The position numbers were made by a program, and so were the translations under genes. 64,000 bases of DNA, from NCBI GenBank assembly GCA_964627935.1, contig CAZVLB010000015.1:1-64000 (forward strand). Reading direction: 5' to 3'. Each line of letters starts with the position of its first letter. Position 1 is the first letter of the stretch. Shown here piece after piece: positions 17,216 to 26,671 of this stretch. The notes under the pieces are model-generated. The model was not told where the DNA came from. It searched no databases and saw only the letters and a list, made by a program, of their open reading frames with translations. Origin of the DNA: JAABVY01 sp964627935. GTDB lineage: Bacteria; Zixibacteria; MSB-5A5; JAABVY01.

Positions 17216-17911
17216 TTATAATAGTGGGAGTTCAAATATATATATAAGAATGTAGTAAATTCCAACGAGTATAAAGATCACTCCTGTTATTTTCCTGGCC
17301 CACCGCTCGATCCGCTGGAGTTTATTGAAGACTTTGCCAACCAGTCCCATGCTGATCATGATCAGAAAAGCGAAGACCATAACTGGCAGGGCGGTTCCGA
17401 TGCCGTAAATTGATGGAAGCAGGTAACTGGAGTTATGCTTAACAGACAAGGGTATCAGACTGCCGAAGAATAGGGCCGCTGAAACAGGGCAGAAGGAAAG
17501 TGCGAAAATAAGGCCCAGTAGTCCCGCCCCCCAAACACCATAAGAGGCTACCTTTGCCTGCATTTTTTCGCTGAGGCCGCCGGTTTTGAAATTGAGGTTT
17601 AATAATTCCAATAAGAACAACCCCACGATGATTAATATCGGGCCAAGGAACCTATTCATGTACTTTTGCAGGTAAAGAGATAATTCCGGAATTGAGAGAA
17701 CGCTGGCAACAATTAGGATACCCAAACCAAGATAGGCGACCATTCTTCCAAGCATATATAATAGGCCGGAGAAAAGCACCATCCTGGGACTGCTCACGCG
17801 TTTGCCGATATATGATATGGCCGCGATGTTAGTTGCCAGGGGACAGGGACTTATTGATGTCAAAATACCAAGCCATAACGCAGATCCAATAGCAATGAAA
17901 TAGGTCTCCAT
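17216..17911 (-). CDS. arsG: ArsG-type permease (CcdA-like fold)
   Basis: The 231-residue inner-membrane protein has about six to seven helices. The sequence TSISPCPLATNIAAISYIGKRVSSPRMVLFSGLLYMLGR is the hallmark of ArsG, annotated as an aromatic aminobenzylarsenical efflux permease related to CcdA/DsbD. The Cys-Pro pair (SPCP) and a second Cys (SFCPVSAALFFG) could form the redox pair of CcdA-like proteins. It is flanked by two arsF genes and overlaps the upstream one by a single base. Transport of electrons rather than arsenicals remains possible. Confidence 0.82.
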   Translation of the reverse strand: METYFIAIGSALWLGILTSISPCPLATNIAAISYIGKRVSSPRMVLFSGLLYMLGRMVAYLGLGILIVASVLSIPELSLYLQKYMNRFLGPILIIVGLFLLELLNLNFKTGGLSEKMQAKVASYGVWGAGLLGLIFALSFCPVSAALFFGSLIPLSVKHNSSYLLPSIYGIGTALPVMVFAFLIMISMGLVGKVFNKLQRIERWARKITGVIFILVGIYYILIYIFELPLL

Positions 17912-18414
17912 CAGTTCTCCTTTAGGTAACTACTTATCTCATTCTGCACGTATTTGAAAAACCTGTCCTTAGTGCGCAGCAGTTTCCAAATCTCGGTGAG
18001 GTTTTTCCATTCTTTCTGTTTTCCGTTTTCCATATCACTAATGATGAGGGATTTAGTATACAAACGGTAATCTTTGATAAAATGTTTGTTTTCAGGTTCG
18101 TCGATATTAATTGAAAGAAATTCAAGCGTACCTTTTTTCAACTCCTCGGCAAAACCGCTTTCAATAGCTTCTCTCGAATACTCTTCAATCTTCCTGCATG
18201 AGATACACCTGCGAGTGGTGTGAAAATAATATGCAATGACCTCAGGCGATGTTCCATCGCCCTCTGCTTTTTCAGCTTTACCTGAGACACTCGGCATTGA
18301 ACTGCCGGGTTGTTCAACTGCTTGCTTCTGATCCCCGGAATTCGCTGTAGTTAAAGCCGCGAAAAGTATTACTGCAATTGAAAAGAGTAATAGCATAAAA
18401 AATTGTCTATTCAT
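17911..18414 (-). CDS. arsF: ArsF-family protein, copy 2
   Basis: This 167-residue protein has a signal peptide (residues 4-24), a low-complexity linker and the ArsF block VIAYYFHTTRRCISCRKIEEYSREAIES, with a CISC redox motif. It abuts arsG and overlaps the DGC gene by 4 bases. In characterised arsEFG loci ArsF acts with ArsE in reducing nitro groups of phenylarsenicals. The presence of two ArsF copies around one ArsG is notable. Confidence 0.82.
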   Translation of the reverse strand: MNRQFFMLLLFSIAVILFAALTTANSGDQKQAVEQPGSSMPSVSGKAEKAEGDGTSPEVIAYYFHTTRRCISCRKIEEYSREAIESGFAEELKKGTLEFLSINIDEPENKHFIKDYRLYTKSLIISDMENGKQKEWKNLTEIWKLLRTKDRFFKYVQNEISSYLKEN

Positions 18415-18869
18415 AATTCATTCCTCCTTTGGCATCCTCCTTTCAATATCTCCTCTGACCGCTTATAGACCTTTGTAATATGCTCCTGGTTTACCTTGGT
18501 ATGGCCTTTTTCCATGCCAAGCTCTGAAACCAAAACATGATCAAAAGCTGACACTCCCGCTTTCTCCATAGTAAGCTTAGCGCAGTTTTCCGAACAGCCG
18601 TCAATAACTATGATACGCTCGGCTGCCTTAACCGGGTCCGTGGAGAAGTCAAGCTTGTTGGCAACCGCTGCCAGACAGCCCATCGAAGCCAGTTTTATGC
18701 GCGAAACCCGCCGCGCGGCCTGATCCGCCACCGCGCCGACATCGGATGCGCCGGAGCAGGCAAATACCAAACGGGGGGCATCCCCACAACAGGCCGCTTT
18801 TTTCTCATTCTCCGGCAGGTATGAGATTTTCTGTTCGCTGCCGCAACACCCATTGCTTCTGAGTTTCAT
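18411..18869 (-). CDS. putative zinc-binding DGC-domain protein
   Basis: The 152-residue cytoplasmic protein is rich in cysteine: GCCGSEQ and AACCGDAPRLVFACSGASDVG at the N-terminus, MGCLAAVAN in the middle, and VIDGCSENCAKLTMEKAG, the DGC motif that names the family. Such proteins are often found beside arsenic and mercury genes and are annotated as putative zinc-binding; the function is unknown. The start codon lies 29 bases from the small thioredoxin, and the stop overlaps arsF. Confidence 0.82.
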   Translation of the reverse strand: MKLRSNGCCGSEQKISYLPENEKKAACCGDAPRLVFACSGASDVGAVADQAARRVSRIKLASMGCLAAVANKLDFSTDPVKAAERIIVIDGCSENCAKLTMEKAGVSAFDHVLVSELGMEKGHTKVNQEHITKVYKRSEEILKGGCQRRNEL

Positions 18870-18898
18870 GATTGACCTCCTGCATTTGATTTCACCGG

Positions 18899-19132
18899 TT
18901 ACGAAATAAGTTTCTTTAGCTCATCAGCAGAAGGAACTTTGCCGGTGATTTTCACCTTGCCATCCACTACCAGGGCCGGCGTCATCATAACGCCATAGGC
19001 CGTGATTTTTGAAATGTCTTCGACCTTGTCGATCTGACATTCCAGTCCGATTTCACCGGCTGCTGTACGTGTCATCTCTTCCAGTTTCTTGCATTTGGGA
19101 CAACCCGTGCCGAGAATTTCTATTTTCTTCAT
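18899..19132 (-). CDS. small thioredoxin-like protein (TM0996/MTH895 type)
   Basis: A 77-residue minimal thioredoxin fold with GTGCPKCKKLE (CPKC) near the N-terminus and VMMTPALVVDGKV, the cis-proline loop. This size and motif are typical of the redox-active disulfide protein family found with ArsF/ArsG and Ars permeases. It may fill the position of ArsE in the arsEFG set, but I cannot prove that by sequence alone. GAAAGGTGG precedes the ATG. Confidence 0.83.
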   Translation of the reverse strand: MKKIEILGTGCPKCKKLEEMTRTAAGEIGLECQIDKVEDISKITAYGVMMTPALVVDGKVKITGKVPSADELKKLIS

Positions 19133-19259
19133 ATATCCACCTTTCTATCAGTTTTCAGGCAATGCCGCTTTCAATTTGTGATGCTTTGAGGAAATCTTGC
19201 CCTCTTTTGCAAGTTGTTGGCCTTATCGCAGTCCAGATTTTCTTTATTCTATAGAAGCT

Positions 19260-19493
19260 TCAAAGTTCCCTTATTGGCGGAAACCTTATGGCTCTACCAA
19301 GGCATAGGTTCGCACAAGTCGTGCAGCCGACAACACAAGCCAACGGATTTTGAGCCTCTGCCTTTCCATCGAAATCCCAGGTATAGACATTTTTGCTGCA
19401 ATTCATGCTCATGCCACATTTAACGCATTTCTTAATGTCAATCGTTGGGTGCCAATTAATCTCATTTCTTTTGACACCGGCAAACCAAGGCAT
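19260..19493 (-). CDS. small ferredoxin-like iron-sulfur protein
   Basis: The 77-residue protein has two iron-sulfur motifs: KKCVKCGMSMNCSKNVY and ACVVGCTTCANLCLGRAIRFPP. The second has four cysteines in a regular spacing. The first has C-x2-C-x5-C with Ser where the third Cys of a normal CxxCxxCxxxC motif would be, so that site may be incomplete or use an external ligand. ATG 19493 with AAGGAGGAAG upstream is chosen over a longer frame. It would pass electrons in the operon, for example to the small thioredoxins (inference). Confidence 0.75.
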   Translation of the reverse strand: MPWFAGVKRNEINWHPTIDIKKCVKCGMSMNCSKNVYTWDFDGKAEAQNPLACVVGCTTCANLCLGRAIRFPPIREL

Positions 19494-19525
19494 AGCTTCC
19501 TCCTTAAAACGTATTGTTTTAATTA

Positions 19526-19765
19526 TCAATTATTTCTTTGTTGAGCCAGGGCTTCCAACTTATCCATTAACTCACCAACAGACAAAACTTTGCCAGAACT
19601 GAGCATTTTGTTATTAACAAACAAAATTGGTGTCATCTTAGTTTCATATTCGCAGACCTTAATGAATTCATACTTTACGCCTGCTCGTTCAGCAGCGGAT
19701 TTTATATTTTTCTCTAACCTTTCGCACATATCACATCCGCAACCCACAATTCTTATCTTTATCAT
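19526..19765 (-). CDS. small thioredoxin-like protein, second copy
   Basis: The 79-residue protein has VGCGCDMCERLEKNIKSAAERAG with CDMC as the active-site pair and an additional Cys two residues before it, then KMTPILFVNNKML as the cis-Pro loop. It is the same family as 18899-19132. Three cysteines clustered in GCGCDMC could bind metal as well as do redox work. It follows the YeeE/YedE gene by 20 bases. Confidence 0.8.
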   Translation of the reverse strand: MIKIRIVGCGCDMCERLEKNIKSAAERAGVKYEFIKVCEYETKMTPILFVNNKMLSSGKVLSVGELMDKLEALAQQRNN

Positions 19766-19785
19766 TTCGATCTCATTATATCAAG

Positions 19786-21018
19786 TTATTTAGAGTTTTG
19801 TCCGCCCATCATGTAAACATATGTTGTTGCCCAATTGCTCAAAACCGTGACAATCCCGAACAGGAATGTCCCCACGCTCATGAGTGCCCAACCGGACATG
19901 ATATTGCCGACAACGCATCCTCCGGCAATGGCCGCTCCGGTGCCAATCATCAGTCCTCCCAATAGAGCTATCAAAATCTCATCGGGCGGTTTTGGGAACA
20001 GTTTAGCACGTCCGGACATTCTGGCCGACACCCAGGAACCAAGCATCAGGCTTAATACCCCCGCTACTAACCACCAGACGATCTTTTTTCCAGCTGGATT
20101 TGAAGGTGTTGTTGAAGCCTCCGGTGTGGCTGGCTTATTTGACTTAGCGGGCTGATTAGCGTAGACATGATTGAAATCGTTGTCCACCAGAAGCAACTCA
20201 GCCTGCATCACACCATGAGTAACACCAAGCGGGTAATTGCGACCGCTGGCGGCCGATGAGAGATATGCCGGGATCATTAGAAGCCCGATGGCCACTCCTG
20301 CTACCCAGGGTTTCCACGGTCTTGTCATAATCCGTTCAAGTAGCGGCTTACCATCTGCCCGAGAGTGGTGCTTTTGCGACTGTCGACGATTCCTGAACAC
20401 TGCCACTAATACCAGTGTCAGGATCGTAAAAAACAGAGCCAAAACCCAAAACGGCAGACCGGTAACAGCAGACAGACTCACTTTCTCACCTGCGGAAGTG
20501 CTGATTACATGCTTCTTCATCCACAGATGGAAGCTGTTCAGCGGGCCGTACTCCACGAGCATAATTCCGACCGGGATACCCAGAATCGCTATTATCGAAT
20601 TGAGATTACCGGTGGCTCCCTTATACAGACAGCCACTGATACAGCCGCCAGCGAATACCATGCCGACACCGAATATCACCCCACCGATGATGTAGTTTAG
20701 ATATATTAGTGGCTTCGGATTGAGTTTAACCCAGCCTAACAGATCAAGCCCGGCGAATCCGAGCATGGCAACAACAATCAGTATCCACAGCCCGATCATC
20801 TTGCGCGGGTCACGCATCATGATGGTTTCACTGAAGGCCGATGAGCCGCACAGGTCGCCCTTCTGCAGAAAGAAACCGAACAGAAAGCCGACCGGAATTG
20901 CCGTCAGCACCCACAGTTTAGTAACGCTCGCAGCGATTGTTATTCCAATCAAAGCGAGCAGACTAATTATCATATAGGCTTGCCAATTGACTGGTGTCGC
21001 TCCACGAATCATATTCAT
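19786..21018 (-). CDS. YeeE/YedE (TsuA-like) sulfur-compound transporter
   Basis: The 410-residue membrane protein is a fused, two-lobed YeeE/YedE transporter. The first lobe has FLQKGDLCGSSAFSE and FAGGCISGCLYKGATGN; the second has IAGGCVVGNIMSGWA. In TsuA, conserved cysteines of these motifs relay thiosulfate through the membrane. Uptake of thiosulfate or of another sulfur or selenium species is inferred. The ATG at 21018 with AGGAGGT 9 bases upstream is preferred over the frame opening at 21102, which overlaps the RND gene. It joins the pump genes with the thioredoxins. Confidence 0.85.
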   Translation of the reverse strand: MNMIRGATPVNWQAYMIISLLALIGITIAASVTKLWVLTAIPVGFLFGFFLQKGDLCGSSAFSETIMMRDPRKMIGLWILIVVAMLGFAGLDLLGWVKLNPKPLIYLNYIIGGVIFGVGMVFAGGCISGCLYKGATGNLNSIIAILGIPVGIMLVEYGPLNSFHLWMKKHVISTSAGEKVSLSAVTGLPFWVLALFFTILTLVLVAVFRNRRQSQKHHSRADGKPLLERIMTRPWKPWVAGVAIGLLMIPAYLSSAASGRNYPLGVTHGVMQAELLLVDNDFNHVYANQPAKSNKPATPEASTTPSNPAGKKIVWWLVAGVLSLMLGSWVSARMSGRAKLFPKPPDEILIALLGGLMIGTGAAIAGGCVVGNIMSGWALMSVGTFLFGIVTVLSNWATTYVYMMGGQNSK

Positions 21019-21058
21019 TACTGCATTACCTCCTTTATATTCATCGAAATCAGGCTTC

Positions 21059-24000
21059 TTAAATTTCACTTTCGCCGGTCCGACTGCGGTTGAAAAGCAC
21101 ATACAGGCTCGGCATGAGAAAGAGCACTACCAGTATCTCCATTAACAAGCCACCTATGGCTGCGGCCGCCATCGGCTGAAGCATTTCGCCACCCCCCTCG
21201 AGAGACAGGGCCAGGGGCAAGAAACCGATCAGGGTGCAGACGGTGGTCATAACAAGCGGCCGCAAGCGAATTCGCGCCGCCTGGACAATCGCCCGGTCGG
21301 CGGGAATATTTTGGGTAGACTGGATATCGCGGGCGAACTGGAGAAGTAGCACGCCGTCATTGACTGTGGCGGCGATAATCACCAGCACACCAATAATAAC
21401 CGTCGCACCCAAAGGCAGTCCTGTCAGATACATGATGAAAACCAACCCCACCATACAGAAAGGCATGCTTCCCAGGATGAGAGCCGGAAGGCGAAGGCTG
21501 TTGAACTGAACGGCCAATACGATAAAAGCGAAGAATATGGCAAAGGCCAAGACCGCGAAAACATTACCCTTCATATCACTCATCATTTCCGCTTGCCCGC
21601 CATATTCGAACTCGTAGCCTAACGGCCGATCAATCGAGGCCATGGCGTCCTGTAGTTCGGTGAGAGCCTGGCCAACGCTAACACCAGCGGCATCGCCGCG
21701 CACGATGACCTGTTTGATCTGGTCTTCCCGCACGATTTCCACCGGCCCCACGGCTTGAGTGACCTCGGCGACATCCTTAATGCGAAGATATCCGCCTTGA
21801 GCACAATTGAGCGGAAGGTTCTGCACGTCCTGACGGCTGGTCATCCTCACTTCTGGCACAAGCAGACGGACATTGTAGTATTCGTCACCATCCCGATACC
21901 GTGTCGCCACCGTGCCGGTGATCAGCGACTTCAATGCATCCGAGATATCTGCTATTGACACTCCCAATTCAGCGGCCCGCGTCCGGTCTATCTTGACTTG
22001 ATACTCGGGCTTGGTCATGTCCATCGATACATAAACATTCGTGAAGTGGGCCAGTTCGCTCATGGCCGAAGCGGTCCGGCGGGCAAGATTGTCAAGGGTG
22101 GCCATATCCTGTCCCTTGATCTTGACTTCGATATCCGCATCGCCGAGTTTGCGAATCCCTTTCACTTTCATCTGCATGACCATGGCCTTACCGCCGGGGA
22201 CCGGCACCTTGGCGATGATTGGCCGCAGTTTCCTGATGTATTCATCCGTACTGGTCGAACGGTCGGCGCGCGGAACGAGCTGGATATTCAGTTCGCCCTC
22301 ATTGGCAATCTCATACGTATACAGACCCCACACTTTTCCGCCGGCAAGCGCGAACATGCTTTCGATATCATCATCCTGACCTATTCGTTCTTCGATCGCT
22401 TCAAGCACGCGGTTGGTTTCTGCAACTGATGTTCCGGTGGGCAGTTTTATCTTTACCATGATCCGCCCATCATCCATCCGTGGCAGAAACTCACTACCCA
22501 AATGTCCCGCAATAAACACCGCCGCCAGGAAAATTCCCACGAAGACCAAGACAGTAACACGACGCCGCTTGATGACCTTTTCCAGCGTGCCAATATAGGC
22601 ATCAGTCACTCGGTTGAAGAACTGGTCGAAACGGGAGAGCTTACTCTGAGAGCCGGCCTGCTTGAAAACAATTGACATCAGCATAGGGGTGATTGAAAGT
22701 GCTACGATCAGACTGATAACTACAATGCCCGCGACAACCAGTATCAACTCGCGGAACAGCAGGCTGACCAAGCCCGGTACCAGCAGGAAGGAAACGAACA
22801 GCGCCAGAAATGACAGCGTTGCCGCCAGCACTGCTACACCGACTTCAGCAGTGGCACCTTCTGCCAAACGGTTCATTGGTCTGATGTTGTCATCAGACAT
22901 GTCTCTTACCACGTTTTCTTGACGCCATCGAGTTATATTCTCAATCACAACGATCGAGTTGCTGAGCAGGACGCCGATGGCGATAACCAAACCACCGAGA
23001 GAGAAAATGTTCAGTGAGAAGCCGGCCAGCTTCATAAGGCCGAAATTCAAAACCAGCGTCAGCGGTATGGCAATAACCAGGACGAGAACCTGTCGCCAGG
23101 AACCAACAAACAGCCAGACGATCAGAATGACGAAAATGGCGGCCTCGACCGCGGCATTCCTGACACCGTTGATAGCGGCCATAACGTAATTGGCCTGGTT
23201 TTCCACCATTCCCATAGTGATTCCGGCCGGCAGGGCCGGTTCGAGCTCTTCGATTCTCTCACTGACTGCCCGGGCCACATCAACCGTGTTGGCATCGGCC
23301 TGTTTCAGAACACTCAGTTTCACAGCCGGGTGCCCGTCCAACCGGGTGATGACACGGACTTCTTCGCTGCCGTCGACTACCTCCGCTATATCCTGCAACA
23401 GGACCTTGGCTGCACCCTGACGAGCTATCACGACAGATCGAATCTCTTCAAGGTTACGAAACTCCCCCACTGTGCGGGCGATGAATTCTCTGTTTCCCGA
23501 GGTTACCCGACCGCCAAACTGCTCGACATTCTCCTCCTGCAGCCGCTTGGTTATACCGGCCAGCGTCAAGCCGTGCTTTTCGAGGGCCTCTTCATCAAGA
23601 CGTATTCGAATTTCGCGTTTCAGCCCGCCGACAATCTCTGTCCCTGCAACTCCCGGGACCGCCAAAAGTTGATCCTGTAACCACTCGTCTGTCCATGTTC
23701 TGGTTCTGATCAGGTCCCATTGGTCACTGGTAACAGTCAACTGCACGATAGGAAGTTGTGATGGATCCGCCTTGATAATGACCGGTGGGTCCATGTCCTT
23801 CGGCAGCACACGAGCAACCCGTGCCATAGCGGCAAGTGCATCCTGGTACGCAACGTCCACATCGACGCCATACTTGAAGTTGGCCAGAAGAGTGTACATG
23901 CCCTCAATTGAAGAAGACTCGAGATAATCCAAATCATCGACAGTGGCCATCTGCCTCTCTACCGGATCAGCAATATTCTTGTCAATCTCCTCTGGAGTTG

Positions 24001-24160
24001 CTCCGCGCCACCAGATATGCACCTTGATCATCGGATAAGTGATATCGGGCAGAAAATCGACCGGCAATCGCGATAAGGAATAGAGCCCGATAACCAGCAG
24101 GGCTACTGCAATAGCGCCGGTGGCCAGTTTACGGCGAACTGCATATTGGGTGATTTTCAT
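21059..24160 (-). CDS. RND-superfamily efflux pump subunit with altered proton-relay residues
   Basis: The 1,033-residue protein is a full-length inner-membrane RND pump of the AcrB/HAE1 type: 12 helices, two large periplasmic loops and the N-terminal LPVDFLPDITYP motif. In helix 4, where HAE1 pumps have VDNSIVVLEN, this protein has LLSNSIVVIEN (S400-N401), so the proton-binding Asp is missing. In helix 10, where NNA is usual, it has VNDGVLLLQF (N934-D935). The Asp may have moved between helices. The stop follows RTGESEI. Adaptor and outer-membrane channel are encoded immediately upstream. The substrate is probably a metalloid or organoarsenical, by context. Confidence 0.9.
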   Translation of the reverse strand: MKITQYAVRRKLATGAIAVALLVIGLYSLSRLPVDFLPDITYPMIKVHIWWRGATPEEIDKNIADPVERQMATVDDLDYLESSSIEGMYTLLANFKYGVDVDVAYQDALAAMARVARVLPKDMDPPVIIKADPSQLPIVQLTVTSDQWDLIRTRTWTDEWLQDQLLAVPGVAGTEIVGGLKREIRIRLDEEALEKHGLTLAGITKRLQEENVEQFGGRVTSGNREFIARTVGEFRNLEEIRSVVIARQGAAKVLLQDIAEVVDGSEEVRVITRLDGHPAVKLSVLKQADANTVDVARAVSERIEELEPALPAGITMGMVENQANYVMAAINGVRNAAVEAAIFVILIVWLFVGSWRQVLVLVIAIPLTLVLNFGLMKLAGFSLNIFSLGGLVIAIGVLLSNSIVVIENITRWRQENVVRDMSDDNIRPMNRLAEGATAEVGVAVLAATLSFLALFVSFLLVPGLVSLLFRELILVVAGIVVISLIVALSITPMLMSIVFKQAGSQSKLSRFDQFFNRVTDAYIGTLEKVIKRRRVTVLVFVGIFLAAVFIAGHLGSEFLPRMDDGRIMVKIKLPTGTSVAETNRVLEAIEERIGQDDDIESMFALAGGKVWGLYTYEIANEGELNIQLVPRADRSTSTDEYIRKLRPIIAKVPVPGGKAMVMQMKVKGIRKLGDADIEVKIKGQDMATLDNLARRTASAMSELAHFTNVYVSMDMTKPEYQVKIDRTRAAELGVSIADISDALKSLITGTVATRYRDGDEYYNVRLLVPEVRMTSRQDVQNLPLNCAQGGYLRIKDVAEVTQAVGPVEIVREDQIKQVIVRGDAAGVSVGQALTELQDAMASIDRPLGYEFEYGGQAEMMSDMKGNVFAVLAFAIFFAFIVLAVQFNSLRLPALILGSMPFCMVGLVFIMYLTGLPLGATVIIGVLVIIAATVNDGVLLLQFARDIQSTQNIPADRAIVQAARIRLRPLVMTTVCTLIGFLPLALSLEGGGEMLQPMAAAAIGGLLMEILVVLFLMPSLYVLFNRSRTGESEI

Positions 24161-25254
24161 TGCTGAGTACCTCCCGAGCCTTTCGAATTTGAGCCGGCTT
24201 GAATGATACGGACCTCCGCACCCGGCTTTAGCTTCTCGTTGCCGGCAACCACGACCATTTCTCCGGCCGTTACACCGGACGCAATTTGTACGCGATTCTC
24301 CTGCTCGATTCCCAATTCGACTTTCCTGCGTTCGACAGTGCCTGAGTTAATCACGAACAGAATCCGGTCGCCGGCAGGCGTTACAAGAACCGCTTGGTTT
24401 GGTACAACGGTGGCGCTGTCAATAGTGTTGAGTGGCAGCTGTAAACGAGCAAACATACCCGGAAGTATCGAGATATCGGCGTCAATCTCTGCTTCAATTG
24501 TGCGTGTTCGCATCCGTTCTTCAAGAAATGGATAAATCCTGCTGATGTGCGCCCGGAACCCTGAATCCGGAAAGGCATCGAGCTTCATCAGCAACTGCAT
24601 ACCATTTTCCAGTTGCGCTGAGTATCTCTCCGGGACCGCGGCCTGCACGACAAGATTTGCCGGATCATAGACTTCAACTAAAGGAGCTCGTGGCACCACA
24701 TAGTCACCGTCACGGACGTTGACTTTCGAGACGATACCGTCCCACGGGGCGAGAACCGAATAATCCTGTACCGCCTCCATGGCCCTCACCAATTGGGCTT
24801 TGGCGTTTTCATACGCCGCTCGGGCGCGATCCAGTTCTTCCCCGGGTAATGCCTGACTCTCAACCAGTTGCTTGGTTCGGTTGAGATTCTCTTCTTCTTT
24901 CTTGACCGTCTCCTGATACGATGTAATTTGTGCCTCGATGCCCTCTCGGCGTCCGATCGAAAGGAGTACATCGCCCATCTTTACGCGGTCTCCTTCTCGG
25001 ACGCGCAGATTCATGACGGGACCCTCGGCAGGCGATGCCAGCCGGGCGATTCGTTGCGGCACCACCGAACCCGTAAGTTCAACGATTTCCGATATGGACT
25101 CGATCGTAGCTGCCGAACCTCTTACTTGCACCGGTTTCTTCTTTACTGCGTTTATTTCCGATGCCGTCCCGCTCGAAGATATTGAGCGTACGATAATCAC
25201 GATAATTATTATTAATGCTATTGCAGCGATTAAGATTATCTTCCTGTTTTTCAT
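24157..25254 (-). CDS. RND periplasmic adaptor protein
   Basis: The 365-residue adaptor has an N-terminal membrane anchor (residues 5-23), a split lipoyl domain (ASPAEGPVMNLRVREGDRVKMGDVLLSI and SVLAPWDGIVSKVNVRDGDYV), a coiled coil of about residues 115-160 and C-terminal beta domains with the typical NQAVLVTPAGDRILFVINSG segment. It overlaps the pump gene by 4 bases and the TolC gene by 4 bases, so all three are translated together as a tripartite exporter. Confidence 0.93.
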   Translation of the reverse strand: MKNRKIILIAAIALIIIIVIIVRSISSSGTASEINAVKKKPVQVRGSAATIESISEIVELTGSVVPQRIARLASPAEGPVMNLRVREGDRVKMGDVLLSIGRREGIEAQITSYQETVKKEEENLNRTKQLVESQALPGEELDRARAAYENAKAQLVRAMEAVQDYSVLAPWDGIVSKVNVRDGDYVVPRAPLVEVYDPANLVVQAAVPERYSAQLENGMQLLMKLDAFPDSGFRAHISRIYPFLEERMRTRTIEAEIDADISILPGMFARLQLPLNTIDSATVVPNQAVLVTPAGDRILFVINSGTVERRKVELGIEQENRVQIASGVTAGEMVVVAGNEKLKPGAEVRIIQAGSNSKGSGGTQQ

Positions 25255-26669
25255 ATATCTGTTCCTGTCGCCAGCCTTAGCTGAGCCTGGGCGATATTCA
25301 GGTCAGCCAGGGCACGGTAATGATTTGTTTGTGCAACCAGAAGCTCGGATTGGGCATCCAGTACATCGACAATCGCACCTCTGCCAAGTTCATATTTTTC
25401 GCGTTCGATTCGCAGGCTCTCGGTAGCCTGTTCGACCGCCGTTCGAGTAGTCGCAAGTCTTTGCGAAGCCGCTTGTCGATTCAAGACAGCGGTCTCTACC
25501 TCAAGCTGTATCTGTTGCTCAATTTGCCTGATTCGCGCCTGCTCTTCGGCCATCCGAGCCCGCTCCACCTGGACCTTTGCTCGAATCCGTCCCCCTTCAA
25601 AAAAGGGAAGGTCAAAAACTATTCCTATTCGCCCGATGTCTTCTGAAATGGAAACATCAGGCAAGCGATTTTGATCATCTACAGCCCATCGATAGCCATA
25701 CGAACCCTGAACAGCAAATGTCGGCCAATAAGCGGCTCTGGCAGCATCTACAAATTTGCCCTGTGCCTCTAATACAGCTTTTGCGGCAATGTAATCATCA
25801 CGATGGGTTCGTGCGAAAGCCAATATCGAATCCGTGTCAAGCTCCGAAGTCGGAATGGTGCTTTCCAGTGTTCCTTCAATAACCGGAACATTAGTGTGCC
25901 CATCAAGCCCCAGCAAATTCGCCAGAATGCGCCGCTGGATATTCAGAGCATTGGTCTCTTGAACCAAACGCTGGTTGACATCAGCCAGACGCACCTCTGT
26001 GCGGAGACGATCTACCAGGGCGGCTTTTTGGGCCTCGACCAAAGCATCAACCCTTCTTAGATGTTGCTTGAGGGTTTGCTGCGAAAATTCAACTGACTCT
26101 ACGACCCGCCGCTGAGCCAGGATAGAATAAAAAACACTGGTAACATTATATATCAATTCTTCTTTGCTTCGATCGAAACGGTGTTTGGCCGACTCTTCCA
26201 GCAAAGAAGAAGCTCGAAGGTTACTAATTAGGCGACCGCCGCTGAACAGCGGCATCTGTAATACAACATCCGTGGTGGCAATGTCCCGGCTGAACACTGC
26301 TGGATCCTGCGAGTTGCGAGCCGCAACTAAACGCTGCGGGTCAAGCGTATGCATGTATCCACCGGTCCCGTACAGACGCGGCAGGAGCTCTCCAACGGCC
26401 ATATTTTGTTGCGCCGCGGCTCGCTCAACTTCCCACGCGGCAGCAGTGATACCAGGATTGTTATCCAACGCGATTTCAATCGCTCTGGACAGCGAAAGTG
26501 AATCCATAGTAAGTACAGAATCCTTTGCGGAAACCGCTGCCCGCCGCTCAAGGCTTTTGGGCGGGTTTAACTGTTTGTACGGGTTGGTTGGCTGGATTAC
26601 AGCACAGCCGTCCATGACAGAGGCCAAAGTTATCATCAGTAGAATTGCATATGAAGTGTGTTTACTCAT
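25251..26669 (-). CDS. TolC-family outer-membrane efflux protein
   Basis: The 472-residue protein has a signal region with ASVMDGC, an imperfect lipobox suggesting a lipoprotein, then two OEP repeats with LSLSRAIEIALDNNPGITAAAWEVE near the start and RLRTEVRLADVNQRL and LAVAQTNHYRALADLNIAQAQLRLATG-like helices. It would form the outer-membrane duct for the RND pump encoded downstream. Start and stop overlap or abut its neighbours (3 bases from the ArsP-type gene). Confidence 0.92.
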   Translation of the reverse strand: MSKHTSYAILLMITLASVMDGCAVIQPTNPYKQLNPPKSLERRAAVSAKDSVLTMDSLSLSRAIEIALDNNPGITAAAWEVERAAAQQNMAVGELLPRLYGTGGYMHTLDPQRLVAARNSQDPAVFSRDIATTDVVLQMPLFSGGRLISNLRASSLLEESAKHRFDRSKEELIYNVTSVFYSILAQRRVVESVEFSQQTLKQHLRRVDALVEAQKAALVDRLRTEVRLADVNQRLVQETNALNIQRRILANLLGLDGHTNVPVIEGTLESTIPTSELDTDSILAFARTHRDDYIAAKAVLEAQGKFVDAARAAYWPTFAVQGSYGYRWAVDDQNRLPDVSISEDIGRIGIVFDLPFFEGGRIRAKVQVERARMAEEQARIRQIEQQIQLEVETAVLNRQAASQRLATTRTAVEQATESLRIEREKYELGRGAIVDVLDAQSELLVAQTNHYRALADLNIAQAQLRLATGTDI

Positions 26670-26671
26670 TC

